From positions 34,058,125 through 34,122,124 of the forward strand of contig NC_132894.1 in the NCBI RefSeq assembly GCF_030463535.1: a DNA stretch of 64,000 bases, read 5' to 3'. Position numbers and translations under genes: made by a program. Shown here piece after piece: positions 38,345 to 50,745 of this stretch; positions within the stretch are counted from its first letter, which is position 1; the number at the start of each line of letters is the position of its first letter. The notes below the pieces were generated by a model that saw nothing but the letters and a program-made list of their open reading frames with translations, did no database searches and was not told the origin of the DNA. Origin of the DNA: Salminus brasiliensis (Eukaryota; Chordata; Actinopteri; Characiformes; Bryconidae).

Positions 38345-38589
38345 TGAGGCAAAAGTTAGGACACCCTATGCCCTATCCCCTTTTTGCTGAAATAACCTTA
38401 GATAGACGTCTTCTACTAGCGTCTACTAGTCTCTACTAGTCTACTGGGAGAAAGATTTTCCCACTTCTCCAAGCAGAATTCTTTCAGCTGTGTGATGTCT
38501 GAGGGGTTTCTTGCAAACACCATCCTTTGGAAATCCCAGTAGGATTAAGATCCAGGCTTTGGCTTTTCCAAATTTACCCTATCACATGT
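38345..38589. mobile_element. Tc1-like remnant
   Basis: Begins aaaagttaggacaccc and carries phrases typical of fish Tc1-derived MITEs (recognised from memory). It is broken by SINE copy C. Confidence 0.35.
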
Positions 38590-38855
38590 TATGCTCCAGA
38601 CACTGGAAGGGGGAGGCGACCTGCCAGCCGATGCAACGTCACAAGGCAATCAATGCGCTCAGAGGAAAGCGACGGCCACCGATGCTCTGATGCATCGGCT
38701 AGCAGACACCCTTGCAAGCCAGCATCACACTGAAGAGAACAAGGCCTGTTGTGCTCTCTCAGGCTTCGGCTGCTGATGGCAGGTAGCATGATCCATGGGT
38801 CAATCCTCGGGGCATAGTGGCAGCGCCTTAGTCCATTGGACCATTCCGAGAATTC
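38590..38855 (-). mobile_element. tRNA-derived SINE, copy C
   Basis: On the minus strand, head ggtccaatggactaaggcgctgcc (A-box-like) and ggattgaccca (B-box-like), then the shared catgctacctgccatcagcagccg phrase. It interrupts a Tc1-like remnant whose left part is at 38345-38589. Confidence 0.65.
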
Positions 38856-40424
38856 CTAGAATTTTTTCACATAACTGTGAAACCTTTTTTGCTGTAATTG
38901 GAGGTTAAGCCAGTGGTTTATGGGTAGAACTGCATTTCAATGATTCTGTAGTTTATAGGTTCAAGGCCAAGAGCTGTGAGTCATGGGTGTCTGTCTATTG
39001 TAGGGCCGGCCTGGGAATTGCAATGAGACACATTTCCATATTATGTCCCTTGGATTGTCTCACAGCCTGTGTAGAGCTCAGTGTCAACAGCGCTAACTGT
39101 TTAGCACAGGATGCTTCTGAGTGGGGGAAAAGTATTACTATAACTATCGAGACAAGCGTTAGGACGGATAATCGTGTCCTGTCCAAGGACACGTCTCCCT
39201 CGGTGTTCCCTCATACATACACACATGCACACACCCTGGTGACATCAGACGTGATGGTGAATGCCAGGAGCTAAGCTTTGGGGAGAGCTGGCGATTTAAT
39301 GACCAAAAGAAGCTGCGTCTGCACCCCGGCCAAAAGCTTTCCCAGCACTACACGCCCCTGAACAACACAGCCATTGTTCTGGCCAGAAGGAAATGCTGCA
39401 TTGTTATTTATATATTTTTAGATCCCTCGTGAATTGGATAACTGAGCATGATGCATTAATGTGCAATTAGGCTTAATTAGGCTTATTATTCAGTTCTTTG
39501 GTGGAAGATTCATGGTAATTATTCAGAAGATGCTAAGAATTATTCCGAAACTACTGAATATGAATATGTGAGTTGTGTAACATCTTGCACAATCCTTCGA
39601 CGTCAGAAACTTATAACGTAACATAGTTAGGAACTGAATTAGCACTCAGTCCTGAGTAAGAACACTTACTAATCCACCCTTTGGCAGGTTTCTTAGCCTC
39701 CACATGCTTTTGGGCCCTGCTAAGAGTCTCTCTGCTCTTGTTTTAGGGAGTTTCAGCCACACTTCCTTGCAGAACGCCTCTAATTCTGCGATATTCCTGC
39801 GCCGCTGCACCTCGCTGTCAAATCAGGGGACTGAGAGGGCTATTCCAGAAGCTCTGCTTAGGTTTCAGTGTCCTGCAGTAGATCATGGTGGATGTTGAGG
39901 TATGTTGTGTATTTCCAGACTGCTACTGGATGATCTAAATGATGTTTTGTGGATGAGGACACAGGCAGCTTCTGACTCCACTGCTGCACAGTAGAATAGT
40001 GCGCTTCCACTCCATCAGATTCCCCATCCTCGGTACAGTGATTTTTCTCTAAAATGTGCTGCACTCCTCCAGTTCAACCAGTATAATTACACGGTTTATA
40101 ATGAAACACTGATGATATCCTCTATATGTTTAGAAAAGCATACTGCGTATCACAATAACAGCATTTATCACAATCCAGAGTCCCAGCTTTCCAGCTTTCC
40201 AGAGTCTTCTTGGAATTCTGGACTTGGCCTTAACTTCCACGGTTCCCCTTAACTACCCATTCTTAATGACTTTTCAGGCTTTGGTGTCTTTTATGCTAAC
40301 TATACACTAGAAGACTCTGAAAAGCCTGAATATACTGTAAAGGCTGATTTTGCAAAGACTGAAATTCTTGCAGGGTCAGTATTTGCAAGACTGCAACTAG
40401 ATTCCTTTTGAGAGTATTACCTTT
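38856..40424. other. intergenic, unique
   Basis: No gene supported. Confidence 0.55.
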
Positions 40425-40965
40425 TTTCTTATTATTTTCATTTTATTGTATTATTTAAATGTTATTCTGTTTTATTTGTTTAAGATTATTTTAACATTTA
40501 TTTTTTAAATATTTAATAATATTTAATTGTTTACATTTTATTTTATTCTAGTATTTTTTAAATTTATTTTTAAGTTTATTATTTTTTATGATGTTATTAT
40601 TTAAATATTATTTTATTATATTAGTTTATATTAATATAACTTATATTATAAGTTATTTTTTTATTCTGGTATTTTTACACTTATTTTCTTTTTAAGTTTA
40701 TTTTATTATTTATAATTTTATTGTATTATTTAAATGTTATTCTATTTTATTTGTTTCATTTATTTTAACTTTTTAAATATACTAAACATTTCTATATTTA
40801 ATTATATTTAATTATTTACTTTTTATTTCATTTTTTAATTTATTTTTAAGTGTTTTATTTTTATTCTGTTATTATTTTAATATTATTTTATTTTATTTGA
40901 TTACTTTTAATTTATTTAATATTTTTAAGTTTATTTTATTATTGTAACATTTCTTTTATAAGGCA
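40425..40965. repeat. T/A-rich low-complexity block
   Basis: About 540 bases of TTTATT/TTTAA-type sequence with faint internal repetition (for example ttattgtattatttaaatgttattct occurs twice, at about 40443 and 40719). Confidence 0.9.
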
Positions 40966-42246
40966 TCCTTGCAGTCTCCTCCATGTCTCACCTACCCACC
41001 AGAGATGTTCCAGTAGCTGCTTTGGTGCTGGAGAGAGCTCACCCTTTGGACATTGGAAATTTGTCTGCAACAGTGAAATGGCTTGAAATGTGGGGTGGTG
41101 TGAGGCAGGCATTAGGAGCTCATGGTTGTTGACTGCTGATCATTTCTAGTGACAGTACTCAACCTGCCTAGCCCTTCCTACTGAGTCAATTAAGGCCTAA
41201 TAAGGCCGTACTACTGGCAAGCCCTTGCACACGCCTTAATTACTATTAATCTCGTTAAGTTTGAGCGGACTGACGCGTCCGTGTATTATATCATGTCTGT
41301 AACACCTTGCTTGCACTCATATTTCTTGTCTTGTCTTCCTTCAAGCTGTTAGTAGTGTGTATTGTATTGATTAGCGCTTCTCTGAATCTGGCAGCCTGCG
41401 GTCCAGTTCAGAAAGAAGCTGAATCACAGCAGGATTTTCTGGATCCAGATGTGCAGAAGGGGGGAAAAAAGCTCAGGATTTATACAAGAGATGTGTGCCT
41501 TTGCCAGAGTGTTTAAAGATCAGGCCTTAGTCGCTTTTTACTGCATGCTACTGTCATCCACTCCCTCGTAAAAGGAGGCTACATTTGTCTGCTGCTTATT
41601 GATCTGCTACACCGGGCTGTCCGCTGTGCTCAGCACCACCAGAGAGACACAAGAAATCTAGAGAAGACCTCTTCATGAGCTGAGACAGGCCCTGCTCATC
41701 GAGCCTGCTTCTGATGTCTGCCATCCGCCAGGACGAGCGAGCAGGGAGTCGGGAGCATTTCAGGGGAACAACCGCTCCACTGACTCCTTCAGTTTCGGGT
41801 TATTGATGAGAAGGAGGCCGTGCAGTTTGATGGGGGCTGAAATAATAAGAAACACGCTTGTGCTCGGTTGTGTTTAAACAGTCTCGGCCTTTAATGGCCT
41901 CTTTGTGTGAGAGAGGGTGAGAGAGAGGAAGAGAGAGAGTGAGGGGTAGATCCTGATAAGGACTGTGGGAGAGAGGCGGCAGCGCTAAAAGCATTAGCAT
42001 GTGCTTGTGTGTGCATATGGGACGGAAGGGACGAGGCTGAGATGACGAGAGAAACTCGCAGGAGTGTGTGTGTGTGCGTGTGTGTGTGTGTGTGTCAGTG
42101 TAGTGTGAATGAACGGGAATGGAGGAGGAGGAGGAGTAGAATCGGGGTCTTGGTGGGAAATGATCCTTTATCAGCGAACTGAGTGAAGCATGACTGTGTG
42201 TCTCCGAGGCCTGGAGGTTCAAAGAGCTTTCTCATGACTGTAACCG
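40966..42246. other. intergenic, unique
   Basis: No gene supported. It includes short GAGA and GTGT runs at 41909-41942 and 42065-42096. Confidence 0.55.
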
Positions 42247-42990
42247 TGGAGTAGAATAAACCCCAATAAACATAAAGTCAGTGGTCAGTGAGTGTCTACC
42301 TGTAATTAACTCTATATAACATTTGAATAAACCCTGATAAACATAAAGTCAGTGGTCAGGGAGAGTGTCTACCTGTAATTAACTCTATATAACATTAGAA
42401 TAAACCTGAATAAACACAAAGTCAGTGGTCAGTGAGAGTGTCTACCTGTAATTAACTCTATATAACATTAGAATAAACCCAAATAAACATAAAGTCAGTG
42501 GTCAGGGAGAGTGTCTACCTGTAATTAACTCTATATAACATTTGAATAAACCCTGATAAACATAACGTCAGTGGTCAGTGAGAGCGTCTACCTGTAATTA
42601 ACTCTATATAACATTAGAATAAACCCAAATAAACATAAAGTCAGTGGTCAGTGAGAGCGTCTACCTGTAATTAACTCTATATAACATTAGAATAAACCCA
42701 AATAAACATAAAGTCAGTGGTCAGGGAGAGTGTCTACCTGTAATTAACTCTATATAACATTAGAATAAACCTGAATAAACACAAAGTCAGTGGTCAGTGA
42801 GAGTGTCTATCTGTAATTAACTCTATATAACATTAGAATAAACCCAAATAAACATAAAGTCAGTGGTCAGGGAGAGTGTCTACCTGTAATTAACTCTATG
42901 TAACATTAGAATTAACCCAAATAAACATAAAGTCAGTGGTCAGTGAGAGCGTCTACCTGTAATTAACTCTATATAACATTAGAACATGTT
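42247..42990. repeat. 73-bp minisatellite, 10 tandem copies
   Basis: A unit of about 73 bases, marked by gtcagtggtcag and taattaactctatataacatt, repeats ten times (starts of the gtggtcag mark: 42281, 42352, 42425, 42498 and so on). Copies differ at a few fixed positions. Their variants recur every five units, indicating a higher-order repeat. It lies between the two genes. Confidence 0.92.
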
Positions 42991-43130
42991 ATGTATAACA
43001 TTAGAGTTTGCTTTCAGAGAGATCTCAAACATATGTTGACATATAAGTGTGTGTGAGAGTGAGAGAGAGATATGCCTGGCATGCCTCTTTCCCCTGCCAG
43101 CTCCTGCTCTCTCTGCTCTGCTCAGGGCCT

Positions 43131-43132
<2 letters not shown>

Positions 43133-43202
<70 letters not shown>

Positions 43203-43203
43203 C
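43133..43203. repeat. (CT)n microsatellite
   Basis: A CT run of about 70 bases with two tttc interruptions. Confidence 0.95.
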
Positions 43204-43671
43204 CCTGCTTTGCCCACATGCTGACTGGCTCTCGCCCCAAGGACGCTGCTGCTGCTGCTGCTCCAGGCCCCTTGCCACATGGAGCCCATTAATGCCCTCC
43301 TCCTTCTTCTCCACCCCCCCAGCCTCCTGCTTTAATGCTTAACACAGCTCGGGCCGCTGAGAAAGCGCTGCGTGCTGCAATTATGCCCCAGAAGGAAGAG
43401 CTCGCCAGAAACGTGCTGAGCAACCCAACGTTTCCCATCCCTGCTCCTGCCATGATGATGCAAATCTACCACAGCGTCCGAGATATGCTCCTTCTGCCTC
43501 CTCGAGGGAGGAGAGTTTATGTGACCTCCCGGGTCTGTTAAAGGCCCGAGTCGAGGTAGACTACGTTCCCCTTGTTTTAATGAGAATTTACTGCACTACA
43601 TAAAACCTGCGGACTTTGTAAGTGTACAGGAGCTACGCCAGTTGAAATCATCCTGAATGTGATGTCAACAC
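43204..43671. other. intergenic, low-repeat segment
   Basis: Includes a 68-codon open frame at 43335-43541 with no recognised domain. It is more likely non-coding. Confidence 0.4.
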
Positions 43672-43760
43672 CAGGGCTGCAGCGATCCGACTATTTCTGC
43701 TCTGATACTGATGCAGAAACTTTGCGTATCGGCCGATACTGATCCCATACCATTATTGAT
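43672..43760 (+). mobile_element. hAT-like end fragment
   Basis: Starts cagggctgcagcgatccgac and continues with gtatcggccgatactgat, a phrase common at ends of teleost hAT elements (from memory). The far end was not found. Confidence 0.35.
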
Positions 43761-43929
43761 TAATACAACAATACAACAAAACATGTTGGCTGGTTATTTC
43801 ACAGTAACATTAATAACTGTGCTGGACCTTTGCAGTTTTCGACTGGGCTCTGGACTTTTATTGTGAAATTGTAAGACTGTGAGACCAAAAAGGAGCGATC
43901 TGCTCCTCCCTTCTCAGTTCTCCTTGTAT

Positions 43930-44340
43930 AAATCAACACTTTATAAATAAATACTTTATAAAATAAACACTCAATGAACATACACTATACATAAATATTC
44001 CATAAAATGAACAGTAGATAAACACTATAAAATAAACACTATAAATAAACACTAAAATAGACACTATATATAAATACTATAAAATAGACACACTATGAAT
44101 AAACATTACATAAATACTCTATAAAGTAAACACTAGATAAACACTATAAAATAGACACTATAAATAAATACTATAAAATAGACACTCTATGAATAAACAC
44201 TATACATAAAATAACCACTAAAAATAATCACTATAAATTAAACTCTATAAAATAAACAATATAAAATAAACACTATGAAATAAACACTAACATTAAACAC
44301 TATAAACATAAACAATATAAATAAACACTGCAAAATAAAA
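43930..44340. repeat. degenerate A/T-rich tandem repeat
   Basis: About 20 imperfect copies of a short unit like ataaacactataaa, drifting in length and sequence. No coding content. Confidence 0.8.
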
Positions 44341-44379
44341 TTAATTCAAAACAAAGAGAGAACAAATTGAGAACTTATG

Positions 44380-44660
44380 TACATCTATAATTTATATGAA
44401 TTTAGTAAAGTGGCAGAGTGGTAATAACTGTGATGATAAATATGGAAAATTATTGCACTCAAGTTATTGCACACATATTAAATTGAATTCCAGTAGTTTT
44501 ATAATTATTGCATATATGAACAGCGTCATTTAAATACTGCACAGATGAACCGTAGTGTCACACACTGAGGGAGGAGTTATAGAGTTCTGGCCGCAGGTAG
44601 AAATGACCTCCTGTGGCGCTTTGTGGTGCATTTCGGTGGAATGAGTCCTGCACTGAATGC
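44380..44660 (+). repeat. dispersed repeat (gaatgacctcctgtggcgc type)
   Basis: Contains attgcactcaagttattgcac, ggaggagttatagagtt and aaatgacctcctgtggcgctttg, a phrase I recall as frequent in fish genomes. No coding frame. Confidence 0.5.
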
Positions 44661-45774
44661 GCTCCTGTGTCCCGCGGTTGATTCGTTTAGGGGCTGTTGT
44701 GTTTATACTTCAAACGAATCGCACCTGAGTTCGCTCGTAGCTCGTAGCTTCCACACTTACTAAAGGTAAAAGATTTTAGTCTGAACTTCCACAGTTCCAA
44801 GGGCCTGTGACTGACAGGGGCCCTAAAATGTATTCATTGGGTATTGGGTAAAATTGGCAAAGTTGCAGGGCCCAGTGTGATAGATTTTCATGGTTCCCAA
44901 ACTCCCTGGACCTAGGTATCAAACCCACAACCCTGCGATCAATAACACAGTGTTCGAACCACTGAGCCATTGACCCATTGATGGCCATGAGTCAATAATG
45001 ACCCTGACTGTTGAAATCTAAGCTACAAAAGTAGCTCGGTAGCGGTCAGTGTAGAGCAGTGCGTAAAAACACTGCCTCCCCAGTGGTAAACTAGGGTTTG
45101 AGGCTCTGACTATGGAAACCCACCACAGCACACCAATAAAAGTCCTCGGGCAAGACTCCTTAATCTACAGTCTCCTGTCTGTATAACACGATTTTCGTGT
45201 AGGAGCTCTGGAACGTGTGGAATAGGATGGAAAACAGCGTTCCATTGAATATATAATCAACAGTATATAATATAATAAACAGAAACATTAAAAATCGACT
45301 TTAGAGAGAAAATGTACTTAAAAATGTACTTCTTTTATTTTTTGTGAAGACCTCATAGTGACCTCGACTGTTGTGCACATGTCTTTATATGCTGGGGCGT
45401 GCTTTACGAAAGGCTGGCACTGGTGAGGTTGGTATCTTAGGCCTCATACAGAAGAATCTGGCATGGTTGCATAACCTTCTGTCTGCAGTAAAGCTACACA
45501 GAGCTTCCTTAATTCATCAGGGTTTACTCGATGGCCTTGAGCTGCGAGAAGCCACAATCTAATGTACTTCTGGAGCCACTTTTATCCACTACATTTTCAT
45601 GCATCCAGAGGGCAGTTATTCATCCAAATCACAGCACTGAAGGGCCCAGCGGTAGAGGACTGTAAGAGCTCTGCTATAGGCCGAAAGCAGAATGGGGAGG
45701 GACCTGCCTGAAGCCCTAAAGCTTCCTTTAAAAAAACATAGAGCTTCTTTTGTTCTGTTTTCACTTTTTGAGAT
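44661..45774. other. intergenic, with tRNA-like repeat fragments
   Basis: 44790-44985 carries aggtatcaaacccacaaccctg and gttcgaaccactgagcca, similar to reversed ends of SINE-like repeats. No gene. Confidence 0.45.
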
Positions 45775-45935
45775 AATGTGATTTTGGCGGTTGTTCTTCA
45801 CGTTGTATCAAAATTTCCTGACGAATGAACCAATAGAAACACTCCAAAATGACCTGGAAAAAAATTTCATTTTGCATCAACTTCCATTGACAGTAAAGAA
45901 GCTGTTTTGGACATACAAGTTTTTTGTGTAACTGT
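45775..45935 (+). mobile_element. same TIR family, diverged copy
   Basis: Contains accaatagaaacactccaaaatgacc and ends near acatacaagttttttgtg. It is followed within 20 bases by a Tc1-like remnant. Confidence 0.6.
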
Positions 45936-45948
45936 GAAGATGATAATA

Positions 45949-46345
45949 CACCAATCAGCCATAACATTAGGACCACTGATATGTGAATTAAAAACCTGTG
46001 ATTATCTTCATCTACACCTAAAGTGATGAGACAGCAAAAACAGATATCTGAGACACTTTGACAAGAACCAAACTGTGATGTTCTAGACAATGACTGGGTC
46101 AGAACCTGTCCTTTAGGGGTGTTCCTGGTATACAGGGGTCAGTACCTACCTACCAAAATTTCTCAGAAGAAAAGCAGACATGGAGGTCCCACCTCACAAC
46201 TTACAGGACTTGAAGGATCTGCTGCGAAGGTCCTAAAGGTGCCGGTTACCACAAGACACCTCTCGAGGTCCTGTGAAGTCCATGAGGGCGACCTACTCAA
46301 TATAAGGCAGGTGGTACTAATGTTATGGCTAATTGGCGTATTTTA
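45949..46345 (+). mobile_element. deleted Tc1-like transposon with transposase remnants
   Basis: Ends atcagccataacatta and ctaatgttatggctaat are inverted. The interior keeps pieces of a Tc1-type transposase frame (an N-terminal part ending near 46160, a C-terminal part reading VPPHNLQDLKDLL near 46185-46225), with the catalytic middle gone. Recognised from the widespread fish Tc1 family. Confidence 0.65.
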
Positions 46346-46429
46346 ATATTGCCTATTCTATCTGCATGACCGTCCAATCATCTGCCCCCTTTATGACCCT
46401 CCTGCTCTCTGTCTCTCAATGCACCCCAG

Positions 46430-46600
46430 CAGATGCTCATCGGGTTCGAAACCCAGGCTCGGCCCAGCAAGCTGAGCCCTTGAGCGAGGCCGTTTACCTT
46501 CTCTGCTCCCTGAATGCCGCAGCAATGGCTGCCCACTGCTCACTGTGTGTGTTTCACTGGTGTGTATGCATGTGTGTGTGTGTGTGTGTGTTCACTGCAT
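46430..46600 (+). repeat. dispersed repeat (gtggctcagcggtt family), fragment
   Basis: Shares gggttcgaaacccaggctcgg, ctctgctccc and gctgcccactgctc with the copies at 49818 and 56590, and ends in a GT run. Confidence 0.5.
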
Positions 46601-47983
46601 GGATGCTTCTTCTGGCATCTACTCCATCAGCTTGTTCACGGCGGATTGGAGGCCGTGTCCGAGGAAAACGGCCAGCGCTCACTGATACAGGCACGCTGAT
46701 CGGGCCATTTGTAACACTTTTTAGGTGTGTGTGTGTGTATGTGTGTGTGTGTGTGTGTGTTTTGCATGCTCCTGTGGTATTTAACCTGGTAATTGAGATT
46801 CATTTCCAGGCCAGTGGAAAAATCAATTTCAATATGCTGAAAAAACAGATAAAGGGGAAGGGTAATGAGGCCCATGCATTTCAGTGTGGAGTGGACCGCA
46901 TGGACATGGCCATCAGCGTTAATGCCCATGTATTTATTTTGTGTGTATGTGTGTGTGAGGGTGTGTGAGGATGTGTGTAAGCACTAAGTTACTCAATAAA
47001 CCCAAAAATCTCCAAAACTGCAACTTTACAGGAGAAGGACAGACCACCTTAACCCCTAAGAGCCCACGGTGACCCCACAGAAGATCTCTAAAGCCCCTGA
47101 CTGACCTACACCCAACATCCTGCACTCGTCTCAGGACCGTTTGTGAATCATTCTAAAGGTCAGTTCCAACCCATTTAACCATTCAAACACAGAGAACCAG
47201 TTCTGACCCCCTTTCTAGAAGAAAACGGATGATGTCACATCTGGATTTTAACCTTAAAGCAATTACAGAGGTAGTCATGTGACCATTATTATCACTATTA
47301 TGTATATAGAAATTAATTTCACTGTTTTCATTATTTTGCACAGTTTTTAAAACTGGGTCTGGGCTCTTATGGGTTAACTTTCAATGGAAGTCAATGTAAA
47401 AAGATTTAATTTAAGTCGTTTTGGAGCATTTCTATTGGTCCATTTATCATGAATGCTTTATCAGAACCCGTTTCCAGCTCCAGAACACATCACAAAGGGA
47501 TTTAAAGGGATGTTTTCACAAGAAATATGAAGAATTTCTACAGTTCTGATGGTCTTTGTCTTTTCAGGTTTAGGGTCAGATTCTCTCGTCACTCTGGGCT
47601 CTGGGTCATGGGGGTTCTCATTACAGAGAGGGCTGAGCTGATCTGAAACGGGGGGATTGTCTGATATTCAGGTGCCTGAAGAAGCTGAATGTGGCCATTA
47701 GAAGGGGTGTCCCCAAACATTTGCACAAACAAGTTGCTGTATGTTGGCCACTGCCCACCGATGTTCTCCCCCAGGAAGCACCAGAAACATCTGGAATCGG
47801 AATACTCAGGATGACTGTGGTAGTATTAATAGGTGTGTGTGTACATGTGTGTGTGTGGGTCTGTGTGTGTGGTGGGGGGTATGTAGCGCTGAAGCATTCC
47901 TGTCAGGTGTGTGTATGATCCGTATCAACAGCTCTCCAAACTCATCAATCATAGTACATTTTTGCGAGCAGGACCACATGGCT

Positions 47984-48037
<54 letters not shown>

Positions 48038-48514
48038 TGTGTGTGCCTTCAGGAGCTCTTGAGACAGTCTGTAAAATGTGTGACAGTAATGTGTGTGTGT
48101 GTGTGAACCTCTCAATCCTTATTTGCTTTTTTAAAGTGATAGTATGTTAAAAAATATAGCCAATAAAGCTAATGTGGCTAACAAGTAATGGAAGTGTATA
48201 GCCCACCGATTAGCGTGGTGCTAACTGCACGTGGTGTCTTCTCCAGTCTCTCTCTAATAGACTTGCTTTTGTGGTTTCTGACACTGTGGGACCTCACTGT
48301 TACCCAAAACCATATCAGAAGATTATGACCACCCCTGGTTTGGAGTGAACTCGACCCGTTACATCAGCTCCACTGACCATACAGGAGCACTGTGGAGTTC
48401 TGTAAGTCCAGACTGCCTCAATCTGCCTCTCTACATGCTCTGTTTATTAGCCTCCTTTCACCCTGTTCATTCTGCAGTGGTCAGGACCCCACAGGACTGA
48501 CCACCACAAAGCTG
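46601..48514. other. intergenic, rich in GT microsatellites
   Basis: GT runs at 46724-46760, 47835-47880 and 47986-48044. A fragment of the 62050 MITE end lies at 47695-47725 (attagaaggggtgtcccc). No gene. Confidence 0.6.
47383..47460 (-). mobile_element. same TIR family, reversed fragment
   Basis: tttggagcatttctattggtcc is the reverse complement of the body mark, preceded by caatggaagtcaatgt. The ends are missing. Confidence 0.6.
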
Positions 48515-48570
48515 GAGAAATATTATTTTCTCTGTGGTGGTCCTGACAAATGAAAATATATGTGTCTGTG

Positions 48571-48621
<51 letters not shown>

Positions 48622-48680
48622 GAATGGATATATTAATATTTGCTTATTAATATATAGATAATATTATTTATAGATAATAT

Positions 48681-48743
<63 letters not shown>

Positions 48744-48873
48744 GGAGTAATATTTGCTTATTAATAGTTATGTATTTTGTCATAAACACCGGCCTCTCAT
48801 ATAAAATATTATTTTCTCTGTGGTGGTCCTGACCAATGAATATATGTGTGTGTATATATATACACACACACAA

Positions 48874-48912
<39 letters not shown>

Positions 48913-49125
48913 TATTAATAGTTTTATTTATATTTATTACTATTGTATATATATTTTTTATTATTTAAAAAAAATAATGCATGGAGTAATAGTTATTTCC
49001 CCAGCCTCTTATCTAAAATATTATTTTATTTTATTTACATGTATGTATATAATATATATATATAGTAATATGTGTTTATTAGTAAATAGTTAATAGTTAT
49101 AGGTCATAAACACCAGCCTCTTACC
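48515..49125. repeat. AT-microsatellite cluster with degenerate tandem duplication
   Basis: AT runs at 48577-48617, 48688-48740 and 48883-48907. The phrase ttattttctctgtggtggtcctgac occurs at 48524 and 48810. cataaacaccggcctct recurs at 48781 and, slightly changed, at 49104. So a unit of roughly 290 bases was duplicated. Confidence 0.75.
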
Positions 49126-49757
49126 AAATAGTGAGCCCATATTCTACAGCCATGTTTACGGGTAAAGCTCAGATGTTGCTGCTTCCTTTTCTCTCCTGGT
49201 CTTCTCCATCAGTCAGTTTGAAGCCTCTCAGCTCCAGCAGCTCTTTCTCAGCAGAGCTTCTACTACTTAACCCCAGTCTGGATCCCAGGTCTTTCAGCCA
49301 GGCCAGTTTAGATGGTCTGTGTCCATTTATTAATGACATATTAATATGTAAAGCTGCCAAAGAGGGCCTTAATATAACATGTAAAACCCAGCAGCATTTA
49401 TTATTATTATTTATTGAGACATTACAGACTTCAGTGCTGCTGTAGTCTCCTCTGAGCTCACTGTCGGCTGATCAGATGATCATTATTAACAGAACCGCGT
49501 AGAACCCGCAGTAAGATTAACGGTATGGAGGAATGAGCGTCACTGTCTGAAAACTAGCAGCTCAGCATTGTGTTGAAAGATGATTGATGATTGTTGAAGA
49601 TTATTGATGATTAATAACATTATTGGAGGAGTTTAAGACATGACCTATTATAACACATTAATAAAATACCCCTCCTGCAGGTAGTCTTATCAGGAAGTGG
49701 TTTCAACAGGCTTCAGGTGTCAGGTGTAGTGTACAGGTTATGTGATAGTAATACATA
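49126..49757. other. intergenic, unique
   Basis: No gene supported. Confidence 0.55.
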
Positions 49758-50160
49758 GATCAGCCATAACATTAAAACCATTGGCAGGCAAAGTGAATAA
49801 CACTGATGATTGAGGGACAGTGGTGGCTCAGCGGTTAAAGCTACGGGCTATTGGTGACAGGGTTGTGGGGCCGATATCCAGGGTCGGCCCGAGCAAGGCC
49901 CCCGGGCGCTGGAGTTGGCTGCCCACTGCTCTGGGTGTGTGTGTGTGTGTGTGTGTGTGCTTGCTGCCCTTAGTTTACCAGTGTGTGTGTGTGTGCTGTA
50001 CATAGTACCTACCAAAAGTGCTCCAAGGAAGCACAACCGGTGAACCAGCACCCATGGAAATGTATGGATACTTATGGGGGCTCCACCTCACAACTTACAG
50101 TACTTAAACGAGTAGGACCGGCATTATCAGTCGTGGTTTTAATGTTATGGCTGATCTGTT
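49758..50160 (+). mobile_element. deleted Tc1-like transposon carrying a nested repeat
   Basis: Same ends as 45949-46345 (gatcagccataacatt at left, aatgttatggctgatc at right). The middle, about 49818-50000, is a different repeat (gtggctcagcggttaaag followed by GT runs), also seen at 46430-46600 and reversed at 56590-56810. The insertion therefore came after the Tc1 copy. Confidence 0.6.
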
Positions 50161-50214
50161 TTGCTTACGTGCAGTTCATAGAAAGCGCAGATCGGACACA
50201 GTGTTCCAGAGTCT

Positions 50215-50220
50215 TTTAAT
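50215..50220 (-). promoter_or_regulatory. lrrk1: candidate poly(A) signal ATTAAA, lrrk1
   Basis: TTTAAT on the plus strand is ATTAAA on the minus strand, the commonest variant of the poly(A) hexamer. It follows an A/T-rich UTR-like stretch and lies about 60 bases before the end of a Tc1-like remnant. The competing AATAAA at 51373-51378 is also canonical. Confidence 0.4.
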
Positions 50221-50545
50221 GATATTTACATTGTGGTGATCATCTATGTACACATGCGGTCGTACAGCCCATAATAAATACAGTACAATCCATTTTTACA
50301 ACCAAGTTCTGATACATATGTACAGTACAAGAGAACAGGCTGGTATATATCTGCCAGGATCCTGCCGTAGGACAGTGTAAGGGTCTTTAAGACAGTCCGC
50401 TGTGTTCTTCAGCTCCTGTAATCCATTAGTGATGGCAGCCCCCCGGCCTTGCTACCACTGCAGCCTCGGCGTATGAGAGACCTCTTTAAGGGGTTAATGC
50501 TAAAGCTTACATTTTGCTGTTATTGCTGGTTACATTCAGGCTTAG

Positions 50546-50578
<33 letters not shown>

Positions 50579-50713
50579 TAATGTCTTGGCTGTAATCCAG
50601 AGACATATCCAATTATTCAGTATAGCTGAGCCAGGAACATGAGAAAGCTGATACAGAGTATTATCGTCTGTAAGGCCTTTTCTTTTGTAAGGTTCGCTGC
50701 TTAAATTGGTGTG

Positions 50714-50745
<32 letters not shown>

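Noticed and set aside
42979..43314. Arg/Glu-rich frame in the 43.1-kb CT repeat
   Set aside because: Pure microsatellite translation.
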